A stretch of 64,000 bases of DNA. It comes from SIG299 sp045531955. GTDB lineage: Bacteria > Bacillota > Clostridia > Lachnospirales > Lachnospiraceae. This document shows, in pieces, positions 36,101-42,965 of the stretch; position 1 is the stretch's first letter, and each line of letters starts with the position of its first letter. The position numbers were made by a program, and so were the translations under genes. The notes beneath the pieces are model-generated. The model worked only from the letters and a program-made list of their open reading frames with translations. It searched no databases and was not told the DNA's origin. Where the stretch lies: contig JAZSFC010000041.1 of assembly GCA_045531955.1 (NCBI GenBank), positions 62,001 through 126,000 of the forward strand, read 5' to 3'.

Positions 36101-38369
36101 GAATACCTTTTGCATCATGATCTTCGTGTCCGCTGTCACTTCCCGGAAGTGCGTGGGAACTGCCACCTGTACCATACTCATTTTTCAGAAAGTCAACATT
36201 TGCTTTCTTATCGTGTCCTTCCATGAAATACTCATAGATACGGAATTTCCCATGCTGAAAACCACTACCCCCGGTCAGACGATAATCAATCTCGTCCTGT
36301 GTAATGAAATCCTCCAGCTTCACATCCACCGTATCAAGTGCCGGAAATTCTTTCTTTTCCACACCTAAATCCGCAAGCTGTTCTAACAGATAATCCGGTC
36401 TTTTCACATACTTCCATTTAATCTGCTTTTCTCCGCTGTCAAGCTGTGCCTTTGCCTTTTCAATCTCACTTCTGATTAGCTCTCTGCCCTCATTAGTGGA
36501 TAGAAACTCACATAATTTTTCCATGCTTTCCGGGTAATTGGAAAATTTAAGCTCCAGACTCTCCGGCATTTCTGATACACCGTCACGGAAGAAGTTGTTA
36601 ATATCCGTAGCAATTCGCTCACGCTCTATGGCATCCACAAGAAATACTTCGTTGACACTCATATAGGTACCGTTCTCCACCATGGTACGGATATGGCTTT
36701 CCACTTCGCTCCAGCTCATTACAGCAAGGGTATTTTCCTTTGCCGATGTACCGTAGCCGATACGCATCCCCATTTCATCAAACCATAAGGACACGGGATT
36801 TCCGTCAAACTCAAAGCCTTTTCCTGTAGTCTTGTACTCGTTCTTTAGAAACTCTGCCATTTCCTCCGGTGACTTGCCCTGCTGGTACTTGGCATAGATA
36901 CGCTTTCTGCTGTTATCCCTACCGCCACCGCTACGCAATATGGTGTCAATCTGGTCTTGTGGTAAAGAAAAAGCAGCGGGCATGGTATATTGAATACTTG
37001 CTTCCGCTGCTGCGATTGTGCCGACCTGTTCCTCAAAACTTGGAAATAAACTTAACTGCTGATAAGCTCCCGTCGGTTCTGTATTTAACTGTAAATCAAT
37101 TCCGTCAGTACGGTTTCCTCCGCCGAATGTCTGATGTTGTTCATCATCTGCACCCAAAGCATCTGATTGTCTGCCTTGAGCTGTTCCGTCACTCCCTGAC
37201 TCTCCATCATCTGTCCGGTCAGAAGCTCCATTCTCTGCTCTGCCTGCTCCTGTATCGTAAGCAGGTGTTCTTTCAGTCTGCCCCTCAGAAGCAGTCCCGT
37301 ATAAACCCCGTTCTTGTTCTCCTGCAAGAATTTCTTCCTCATCAGTCCGTACTTTGTCAGAGTTCCCTCCGGCTGTTCGTCCATCTGCAACATCGGAATC
37401 TGATAGTCCCCGTTCTGCTCGTATGCTAAATTCATCATTCTGGCTCCTTTCCCCGGCATTTCCGGTCTGTGTGATAGATTGTTCGTCGGGCGTGTCGCTT
37501 TCACGCTTTAACGCATTATAGTCCTTTGTGGACGCATTTGCAAGTCCTTTTTCGATATTTTTTTCATGGGTATCAATCTGTTCCCCGTCCACACTCATTT
37601 CTGCCCTATTTAGGGCAATCTGCCTGTCATACGCTCCGATTGCTTTTCCAATCTCCATAAGGATAGGCTTGGATAAATCGGACACATTCGTGCCAAGCTG
37701 TGACAGTGTTTCCACCGTATTAAAATCGTGAATGTAGGGAAAACTGATTTGCTCCGCAAGCTCCTTTTCATCCATGCCGCAACGCTTTAATACCGTGTAT
37801 GCAATACTGTCCGCAAGTGTTTCCCGTATCCGAACCTCGATGTTAAGCTCATCAAGCTCCTCTAAGAAGCTCCCCTCTTTCAGATACTCCATATCCGTGG
37901 CAAGTTCCCGGTAACACTCCTCTGCAATCCTGCCCGCAATTTCACGGATACGGTCTGCAAATCCGGCTTGTGCATCTGTTTCCCCATAAATGCCCTCCAG
38001 ACGGTCAAGTACCGCTTCCGTATGCTCCTCCTTCATTTCCCACAGGTTCGGAAACCGTCCTATTCTCCTTGCCTTGTGGACATCGTAAATATCAAAGACA
38101 TATTTCAGTCCCGAATAGGTATCATCATCTATCAGTGCAATACCCTTTGCACCTTTATTTACCCAACAGTTCATTGTCTCATTCCATATCTCTATGGAAG
38201 CACAGGCTGTTGCATCCGGTCTTTGGGCATAAATCAGAAGCTGGTCTTTGAACGAATACTTATATAACCTCGAAGCAGTATTCAGATACTTCCTCCAGTT
38301 CTCCTCATTCCTTACCACCTCTTTTGCGGTGTACTGTGCCAGACCGGAAATCATATCATATTTTCTCAT
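30129..38369 (-). CDS. 2746-aa DNA methylase / SNF2-type helicase
   Basis: The signature giant protein of Tn1549-like ICEs. The N-terminus (YSFKDQLLIYAQRPDATAC) is ArdC-like, followed by a low-complexity Asp/Gly/Thr region. A Rossmann methyltransferase domain has motif I NILEPAMGTGNFFGMLP (~1205) and a catalytic-type NVPFG (~1274, variant of NPPF). The helicase core has Walker A CVGAGKTF (~1876), DESH (~2040), ATGTPISNS, GAGTNVQDR (~2340) and QQEGRILRQG (~2370). The C-terminus is coiled. It probably remodels and modifies transferred DNA in the recipient. One uninterrupted frame; GGAGGT precedes the ATG. Confidence 0.9.
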   Translation of the reverse strand: MRKYDMISGLAQYTAKEVVRNEENWRKYLNTASRLYKYSFKDQLLIYAQRPDATACASIEIWNETMNCWVNKGAKGIALIDDDTYSGLKYVFDIYDVHKARRIGRFPNLWEMKEEHTEAVLDRLEGIYGETDAQAGFADRIREIAGRIAEECYRELATDMEYLKEGSFLEELDELNIEVRIRETLADSIAYTVLKRCGMDEKELAEQISFPYIHDFNTVETLSQLGTNVSDLSKPILMEIGKAIGAYDRQIALNRAEMSVDGEQIDTHEKNIEKGLANASTKDYNALKRESDTPDEQSITQTGNAGERSQNDEFSIRAERGLSDSDVADGRTAGGNSDKVRTDEEEILAGEQERGLYGTASEGQTERTPAYDTGAGRAENGASDRTDDGESGSDGTAQGRQSDALGADDEQHQTFGGGNRTDGIDLQLNTEPTGAYQQLSLFPSFEEQVGTIAAAEASIQYTMPAAFSLPQDQIDTILRSGGGRDNSRKRIYAKYQQGKSPEEMAEFLKNEYKTTGKGFEFDGNPVSLWFDEMGMRIGYGTSAKENTLAVMSWSEVESHIRTMVENGTYMSVNEVFLVDAIERERIATDINNFFRDGVSEMPESLELKFSNYPESMEKLCEFLSTNEGRELIRSEIEKAKAQLDSGEKQIKWKYVKRPDYLLEQLADLGVEKKEFPALDTVDVKLEDFITQDEIDYRLTGGSGFQHGKFRIYEYFMEGHDKKANVDFLKNEYGTGGSSHALPGSDSGHEDHDAKGIRLEKGNYGSPYAKVLLNWNVVEKRIRELVQADRYLSPEGKEAYAQYKQEQAEEAMRREAEKLEHGVRVECKEAIEKAIAENFDGYTLPRDTAKAVIEKFGKERVELVLANTIMHNSHDGRFSVNNKEWAKSLVPYANWDTRDYVVTSHPAVLDGFTNQARRYVERDREPDKALVDKVTEMSVIAQICGELGRKDVVEWNEETGAVIIVNGEQSLEGKAVYDALLVDATDFVMLQTIGGDMEKAVIMDGLLKQAKEYSEKYAEVPEQTGEKAELEETESMEQSADEPETVAEGVTVEEQTDDFPDIDAQVIRDVEQLQAEAEPEPEVDKTGAVNFRIEPGEESTGKGFAPKEKFRQNVEAIRTLEKIESEHRIATPEEQQILAKYVGWGGLADAFDETKANWASEYQELKSLLSSEEYASARESTLNAHYTSPVIIKAIYDAIDKMGFSKGNILEPAMGTGNFFGMLPEKMQESRLYGVELDGITGRIARQLYPKADVKITGFEKTDYPGDFFDVAIGNVPFGQYKVPDRAYDKHNFLIHDYFFAKTLDKVRPGGVVAFVTSKGTMDKKSPEVRKYLAQRAELLGAIRLPNTAFKENAGTEVTSDILFLKKRDRVMDIEPDWVHLNENEDGIAMNQYFADHSEMILGKMEMVSGPFGMEATCTPDTSIPLSEQLAKAVSHIEGSIEQIEFAELDDELAREAIPADPSVKNYSYTLVDDRVYYRENSIMKPVEVSETMEQRMKGMVQIRDCTQELIDYQLNEYPEEMIKNKQTELNELYDAFSKKYGLINSQTNKRAFNQDSSYCLLCSLEKLDDEGNFKGKADMFSKRTIKKAEVVTSVDTASEALAVSLGEKARVDLAFMSELTGKSEEEVTAELAGVIFQNPVTEKWETADEYLSGNVREKLQIARVFAENHPEFAINVSALEGVQPKELDASEIEVRIGATWIDTKYIEDFMRETFETPEYLFSRNAIGVQYSDVTGQWNIKGKNADYGNTLVNMTYGTGRANAYRILEDSLNLRDTRIFDTIEEDGKEKRVLNKKETMLASQKQEAIREAFKDWVFRDPERRQTLCAKYNELFNSTRPREYDGSHLKFPGMTPDIALRPHQLNAVAHQLYGDNTLLAHCVGAGKTFEMIAAAMESKRLGLCQKSLFVVPNHLTEQWASDFLRLYPGANILAATKKDFEPANRKKFCSRIATGDYDAVIIGHTQFEKIPLSTERQIAMIENQIREIEMAIEATKAAKGERYTIKQMEKTKKSLSTRLSRLNDASRKDNVVTFEQLGVDRLFVDESHNYKNLFLYTKMRNVAGIAQTEAQKSSDMFAKCQYMDELTGGKGITFATGTPISNSMTELYTNMRYLQYNTLQKLGLSNFDSWAATFGETQTAIELAPEGTGYRAKTRFAKFFNLPELIALFKESADIQTPDMLKLPVPEAEYENVVLKPSEHQKEMVASLAERAEAVRDRRVEAHIDNMLKITNDGRKLALDQRLINDMLPNDDNSKATTCVDKAFEIWEDTKEQKSAQLIFCDLSTPKGDGTFNVYEDIRDKLIAKGVPKEEIAFIHDANTETRKAELFAKVRSGQVRFLLGSTAKMGAGTNVQDRLIALHHLDVPWRPSDIEQQEGRILRQGNLNPKVKIFRYVTEGTFDSYSWQLIENKQKFIGQIMTSKSPVRSCEDIDEAALSYAEVKALATGNPYIKEKMDLDIQVSKLKLLKANHTSQRYRLEDNIAQHYPKQIATMKERLAGYRADIQTYEQNKPIDKDSFSIKIGNRVFTDKKEAGTVLIDMCRNAKQPNTAVAIGEFQGFKMSVTFDSFSSKFTIALKGQLSHEVEIGADPLGNLQRLSNALDGMTGKMADVEQKLANVEHQLETAKVEVTKPFPQEAELSEKLERLAELNALLNMDEKGDSAMVMDDDEPENGEQSELPDTDMVADAPAKPVASWTMSERIAEHRGETRLADGQNGRISIREKLAEMKEKASGQKLPEKPELKGKGKEESL

Positions 38370-38385
38370 GGTAAACCTCCGTAGT

Positions 38386-38425
38386 TAAAAAAGGCTGCAG
38401 GGCACTATCAAGTACCCCACAGCCT
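38386..38425 (-). terminator. terminator/attenuator ahead of the giant helicase gene
   Basis: Minus-strand stem AGGCTG/CAGCCT with inner GGG/CCC and ACT/AGT pairs, then TTTTTT, ending only ~17 nt before the helicase ATG. Transcripts from the conjugation operon would be attenuated here. Confidence 0.7.
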
Positions 38426-38445
38426 ATGACACTTACTTTTATTTT

Positions 38446-38781
38446 TTATTCATAGAAGCCATGTTCTTCAATTCCTTCCTCAAGAATGCTATGTATCAGA
38501 TCCTCCAGCTCCACTCCGTTAAGCTCACTGATAACAATCAGTTTCGCAAGTGTATCTTTCGGAACTGATACTGCATAGCTTTCCTCGTCAGTTCTAAGCT
38601 CATGGACACAGATACCAAGTGCTTCCGCAATCCTGCACATACATTCAAATTCCGGCTCCCTTACTCCCGCCAAAATATCCATGATTGTATGCTCCGGAAC
38701 CTTGGACATTCTCGCTAACTCTCCAATGCCGATTTCTTCATCCTTCATAATCTGTAACAGCTTATCGCCTGTTGTACACAT
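38446..38781 (-). CDS. XRE-family regulator (111 aa)
   Basis: Residues ~1-65 form a helix-turn-helix of Cro/C1 type (LQIMKDEEIGIGELARMSKV; HTIMDILAGVREPEFECM). The C-terminal ~45 residues form a helical acidic tail. The start at 38781 (MCTTGDK) is chosen because AAGGAGG is eight bases upstream. It lies inside the conjugation operon just before the attenuator-like terminator. Confidence 0.78.
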   Translation of the reverse strand: MCTTGDKLLQIMKDEEIGIGELARMSKVPEHTIMDILAGVREPEFECMCRIAEALGICVHELRTDEESYAVSVPKDTLAKLIVISELNGVELEDLIHSILEEGIEEHGFYE

Positions 38782-38794
38782 ATTCATGCCCTCC

Positions 38795-39061
38795 TTATTC
38801 TGCTTTCTTTTCAAAAGAAAATGTGGTATCCTTTGCCTGCTTCGGTGCAAATCGTCCTTTGACCTCAGACAGTCTTTTTTCCATCATGGAAAACATTGCT
38901 TCTACCTGTTCCTCCGTATATTCATAACTGCTACGGTTAGAAAGGTTCTCAAGCCTTCCAATGGCTTCAATAACCTTATTCACACGATACTCTCCAAGAC
39001 GGACAAACTTGTCCGCCTTGCTTTCTGTATCAATTACCTTCTTTGCATCTTCCGCTTCCAT
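38795..39061 (-). CDS. hypothetical ICE protein (88 aa)
   Basis: A short helical protein (FVRLGEYRVNKVIEAIGRLE) with an acidic C-terminal segment (EEQVEAMFSMMEKRLSEVKG). Small proteins of this type are conserved between topB and the helicase in this ICE family; the function is unknown. GTAGGAGG precedes the ATG. It is 12 nt downstream of topB. Confidence 0.65.
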   Translation of the reverse strand: MEAEDAKKVIDTESKADKFVRLGEYRVNKVIEAIGRLENLSNRSSYEYTEEQVEAMFSMMEKRLSEVKGRFAPKQAKDTTFSFEKKAE

Positions 39062-39073
39062 CTATGCGTCCTC

Positions 39074-41173
39074 CTACTTCTTTTTATGCTTTGGGAAATC
39101 CATGGAAAACTTGAACTGCTTTCCGGTCTTGGTTTCCCCGTCCTTGGTGTAGCTGTAATCTTCAATGCCTGTCGGAATAATATAGGCATCGTATTTCTTG
39201 CCCATCTTGCTCTTTAGTCCCTTTAGCAGAATTTTCTTTCCGGAAAGCAAATCCTTTACCTGTTCATCAGAAAGGGCAATTCCCATTATTCTGCTGACAT
39301 TCATACCGCACTTATCCGTGCAGTATGCTCCGAATTTGCCCTTTGACACCTGTCCGCCACAGTTCGGACACTTGCCAAGCACTTCCTGCTCTTTCGCAAA
39401 CATTTCCTTCTGCTCGTTGCTGACCTCATGGTATGTATGGATAAGCTCATTAACCATAGTCACAATCTCTGACATGAAGCTGCCACGCTCCAGCTCTCCC
39501 CTCGATACAAGGGTAAGGGCATTTTCCCAATCTGCGGTCAGTTTCGGGGATTTTACCACATCAGGAAGCACCGTAACCAGCTTGATACCGTCCTCTGTCG
39601 GTATCATCTGCTTTTTCTCACGCTTCACAAAACCGTCCTTGACTAACTTCTCGATGATGTCTGCTCTGGTGGCAGGTGTACCAAGTCCCTTACGCTCCAC
39701 ATCATCTCCCATGTCCTCACTACCGGCCCTTTCCATAGCAGACAACAGGCTGTCCTCTGTAAAGTGCTTTGGCGGACTCGTGAAATGTTCGCTGACCTTG
39801 GTCTGTACTCCGTCAAAGGTCATGCCTTCACTAAGCTCCGGCAGCTTCTTTTCTTCGGTTTCCTTTTCCTCCGTGGTCTTAAAGGATTTCTTAAATGCTT
39901 CCTCAAATTCTTTCCATCCGTTTTTAATTACAGACTTACCGGAAGTTGTAAATACATGACCGCCACAGGAAAGCTCCGCTTTGACCGTTTCATACAAATG
40001 CTTTTCCCCGGTAGCGCACAGTAACCTGTCGGCCACAAGGGATAAGATTTTTCGCTCCGTTTCCGGAAGTGCCGCTAAGTCCGTAAGTGCAATTTCCACC
40101 GTAGGAATAATCGCATGGTGGTCTGTCACTTTCTTGCTGTTTAACACTCTCTTAACATCCGGATTAAACATGACCTGCGGAACAAATGTCATGGTATCAA
40201 AAATCGCTTTAATGACATTTTCCGCTGTCAATGCCATATCATCGGATAAAAACTGACTGTCCGTTCTCGGATAGGTACAGAGCTTCTTTTCATAAAGACT
40301 CTGTGTGTACTCCAAGGTCTGTTTTGCAGTAAAGCCAAATAAACGGTTGGCATCCCTCTGGAGCGTGGTTAAGTCATAGAGCTTCGGTGGTGCCACCGTC
40401 TTTTCCTCTTTTACCACGGAAGTAACAAGAGCCTGTCCGTTCAGACAAGCTCCTGCAATCTTTTCCGCTTCTGTTTTACTGTCAATTCGCTGCGTGGCTG
40501 CGTCCACACTGCCACAAAGGATATGAGCCATAAAATACTGCTCTTTCTTAAAATTCATAATCTTGCTTTCACGCTCCACAAGCATTGCAAGGGTAGGTGT
40601 CTGCACTCTGCCCACTTTCAGAACCTTACCGCCATACAGCACTGTAAAAAGTCTTGTTCCGTTAATGCCCACAAGCCAATCGGCTTCCTGTCGGCATAAT
40701 GCGGAATGGTACAAGGTATCGTAATCACTTCCCGGCTTCAAGTTCGCAAAACCCTCTCTTATGGCACTTTCCTCCATGGAAGAAATCCATAATCGTTTCA
40801 TCGGCTTTTCGCACTTCGCCATATCATACACCAGACGGAAGATAAGCTCTCCTTCCCTTCCGGCATCGGTTGCACACACAACCTCAGAAACTCTCATATC
40901 GTGCATTAACTCATAAAGCACATAATACTGCTCCTTGGTATCTTCCTTAATTTCATACTGAAAATGCAGGGGATTAACAGGTAAGCTCTCATACGTCCAC
41001 TTCTTCCACTTTTCTCCGTAGCTCTCCGGCTGTGCAAGCTCAATCAAATGCCCCACACACCAGCTTACCAGGTAATCATTTCCCTCAAAATATCCGTCCT
41101 GTCTGCTGTCAGCTCCCAGAACGTCCGCAATGCTTTTTGCCACGCTCGGTTTTTCCGCTATTACTAACTTCAT
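39074..41173 (-). CDS. topB: DNA topoisomerase III
   Basis: 699 aa, full length for ICE-type TopB. The N-terminal TOPRIM domain has AEKPSVAKSIA and the acidic metal site DAGREGELIF. The active-site Tyr is in YPRTDSQFLS (~303). ERKGLGTPATRADIIEKLVKDG is the conserved carboxy-core motif. A zinc-ribbon-like CPNCGGQVSKG ... CTDKCG lies near the C-terminus, then a KHKKK tail. It relaxes or decatenates DNA during processing of the ICE. Distinct from the host topA by the lack of multiple zinc ribbons. Confidence 0.95.
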   Translation of the reverse strand: MKLVIAEKPSVAKSIADVLGADSRQDGYFEGNDYLVSWCVGHLIELAQPESYGEKWKKWTYESLPVNPLHFQYEIKEDTKEQYYVLYELMHDMRVSEVVCATDAGREGELIFRLVYDMAKCEKPMKRLWISSMEESAIREGFANLKPGSDYDTLYHSALCRQEADWLVGINGTRLFTVLYGGKVLKVGRVQTPTLAMLVERESKIMNFKKEQYFMAHILCGSVDAATQRIDSKTEAEKIAGACLNGQALVTSVVKEEKTVAPPKLYDLTTLQRDANRLFGFTAKQTLEYTQSLYEKKLCTYPRTDSQFLSDDMALTAENVIKAIFDTMTFVPQVMFNPDVKRVLNSKKVTDHHAIIPTVEIALTDLAALPETERKILSLVADRLLCATGEKHLYETVKAELSCGGHVFTTSGKSVIKNGWKEFEEAFKKSFKTTEEKETEEKKLPELSEGMTFDGVQTKVSEHFTSPPKHFTEDSLLSAMERAGSEDMGDDVERKGLGTPATRADIIEKLVKDGFVKREKKQMIPTEDGIKLVTVLPDVVKSPKLTADWENALTLVSRGELERGSFMSEIVTMVNELIHTYHEVSNEQKEMFAKEQEVLGKCPNCGGQVSKGKFGAYCTDKCGMNVSRIMGIALSDEQVKDLLSGKKILLKGLKSKMGKKYDAYIIPTGIEDYSYTKDGETKTGKQFKFSMDFPKHKKK

Positions 41174-41176
41174 GAA

Positions 41177-42703
41177 TTATTCCTCCTCATTACGGTCAAA
41201 GAAATCGTCCTCGGCACCGTCTGCATCTTCATCCTCAGTTTCGTATTCTTCCGGTTCTTCTTCCTCCTCGTCATCATCCTCAAAATCTTCTCCCTTTCTG
41301 CGATAAATCTTGAAGAAATACAAGGCTACAATGGCAATCGCCGCAACTACTCCGATAAAAATGTATGTACCCATCGGATTAGCTTCTTTCGGTGCTTCCG
41401 GTTCTCCCTCTGCATTTCCGGTATCTTCGGTGGAATTTTCATCATCTGTACCTTCGGTATCGGTTCCTTCTGTATCCTGACCTTCCGCACCGACATCCGC
41501 TGTATCGTTCTTATCTTCCACTTTGGTATCCGTTCCCGGAATGGCAGCTTCAACCACTGCGGAGTTCTGTTCCATAACGGTATAGTCGGTTCCTGTCACA
41601 TTCAAAAGGTCATTTTCCGAAATCTCAGTAAGGAAAAATACGTTATCGCTTTCCTTGGTATTATCCACAATCAGATAAAATACTTTCCCATTGTCCGTCT
41701 GAATGGTGTAAAATTCCTTTCCGGCATTTTCCTTGTCATTTTCGGAACCTTCCTTCGATGTATCACTCTTTTCTTCACTGCTCTTTTTGGTAGTCACATA
41801 TTCCGTCACAGTTGCCTTTGCATCAGTAACTTTAGTAGGCTGTGCATTTTCCGGCAAAGTCGGTACCGTTTTTTCTTCATCATCCTCTGCCTTCGGGTCT
41901 ATGTAATAAGGATTGTTGGTTTTATATACATCAGACAGATTTCCGGCATTATCCATTGCCTGTATTGCAAAGTTCTCATAATTGGCATCAAACTGTTGTA
42001 AACGGATATTCACTGCACCATTGGTAAGCCCCGTAAATTCCTGTCCGTTGACATACACTGCTTTTACACCGGAAATATTATCCGAAGCCTGAATACTTAA
42101 CATACCGCTGTTAATACCTGCGTTTAAGGTAGGCTTCTCTTTATCAAAACACTCAATGCTTCGGTTCTTCTGATAAATCTTTCCTTTGGTATCCGTAATC
42201 TGCACATATACACAGCAATCCTCACTAATTTCAAAGCTCATGGCATCGGTAATATCCATAAAACTGCCATTCTGCCCGATACGCACCTCTGCTTTTTCAA
42301 TCTCAAAATTGCCGGAGTTTACCATATCCACTGCTTTAATTTTTACCTCGGCTTTTCCTCCCTTGTACCAGCCTGTCGGCTCCGTAATGGTAATTCGCAC
42401 CTTCGGCAATACATACTCACACTTCCGGTGATCTGCTTCACATATTACGCAGTCTCCGTTGTGGCTCTTTGCATTGCATTTATCGGTACAGATACATTCC
42501 GGCTCCGGAACATTATTCCCGGATACAGTGCAACATTCATTTCCTTTTTCCTCTGTGCTTTCTGTTTCTACTTCCTCACAATCGCCATCGCTGGCATACA
42601 CACGCAATGTATTTCCTTCATTTGCAAAAAACGCTCCCATCGGCATTGCTAATAATGCTGCCGACAAGAGCATAGCGGTAAGTAACTTATATTTGGTTTT
42701 CAT
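41177..42703 (-). CDS. DUF4366 / CD1107-type surface protein
   Basis: 508 aa with a signal peptide (LLTAMLLSAALLAMPMGAFF) and a Cys-rich segment (~45-95; ECICTDKCNAKSHNGDCVIC). Ig-like domains follow (ITEPTGWYKGGKAEV; SIQASDNISGVKAVYVNG), then an acidic Thr-rich stalk, a membrane anchor (~443-463) and a strongly acidic cytoplasmic tail. The stalk and tail match DUF4366. It is encoded between DUF4315 and topB in the usual ICE order and is likely a surface component of the mating apparatus or an adhesin. Confidence 0.85.
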   Translation of the reverse strand: MKTKYKLLTAMLLSAALLAMPMGAFFANEGNTLRVYASDGDCEEVETESTEEKGNECCTVSGNNVPEPECICTDKCNAKSHNGDCVICEADHRKCEYVLPKVRITITEPTGWYKGGKAEVKIKAVDMVNSGNFEIEKAEVRIGQNGSFMDITDAMSFEISEDCCVYVQITDTKGKIYQKNRSIECFDKEKPTLNAGINSGMLSIQASDNISGVKAVYVNGQEFTGLTNGAVNIRLQQFDANYENFAIQAMDNAGNLSDVYKTNNPYYIDPKAEDDEEKTVPTLPENAQPTKVTDAKATVTEYVTTKKSSEEKSDTSKEGSENDKENAGKEFYTIQTDNGKVFYLIVDNTKESDNVFFLTEISENDLLNVTGTDYTVMEQNSAVVEAAIPGTDTKVEDKNDTADVGAEGQDTEGTDTEGTDDENSTEDTGNAEGEPEAPKEANPMGTYIFIGVVAAIAIVALYFFKIYRRKGEDFEDDDEEEEEPEEYETEDEDADGAEDDFFDRNEEE

Positions 42704-42950
42704 GTTTTACAGTCTCCTTTTCTTCTACAGATTTTGTTCTCTCGGCAATCAGTTTTTGTATCTCCTGCTCGGTCAAATTCTCAAGAAAATACAACTGTTC
42801 CGGAGTAATACCCATTTTATTTGCAGTTTTCACAAGCTCAATATCATCAAGCTCTTTTTTCTGTGCCTGTAACTGCTTTTCTTTTTGTCTCAGCTTTTCA
42901 ATCTGCTCCCTTACTTTCGCAAGGTCAGACGTTACTTTTTCTCGTGTCAA
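42687..42950 (-). CDS. DUF4315 protein
   Basis: 87 aa. A coiled-coil N-terminal half (REQIEKLRQKEKQLQAQKKE) and a C-terminal LYFLENLTEQEIQKLI match DUF4315, always found beside M23/CHAP peptidase and DUF4366 genes of Tn1549-like ICEs. It overlaps the DUF4366 gene by 17 nt. The function is unknown. Confidence 0.85.
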   Translation of the reverse strand: MTREKVTSDLAKVREQIEKLRQKEKQLQAQKKELDDIELVKTANKMGITPEQLYFLENLTEQEIQKLIAERTKSVEEKETVKHENQI

Positions 42951-42965
42951 CTTATCCCTCCTTTA

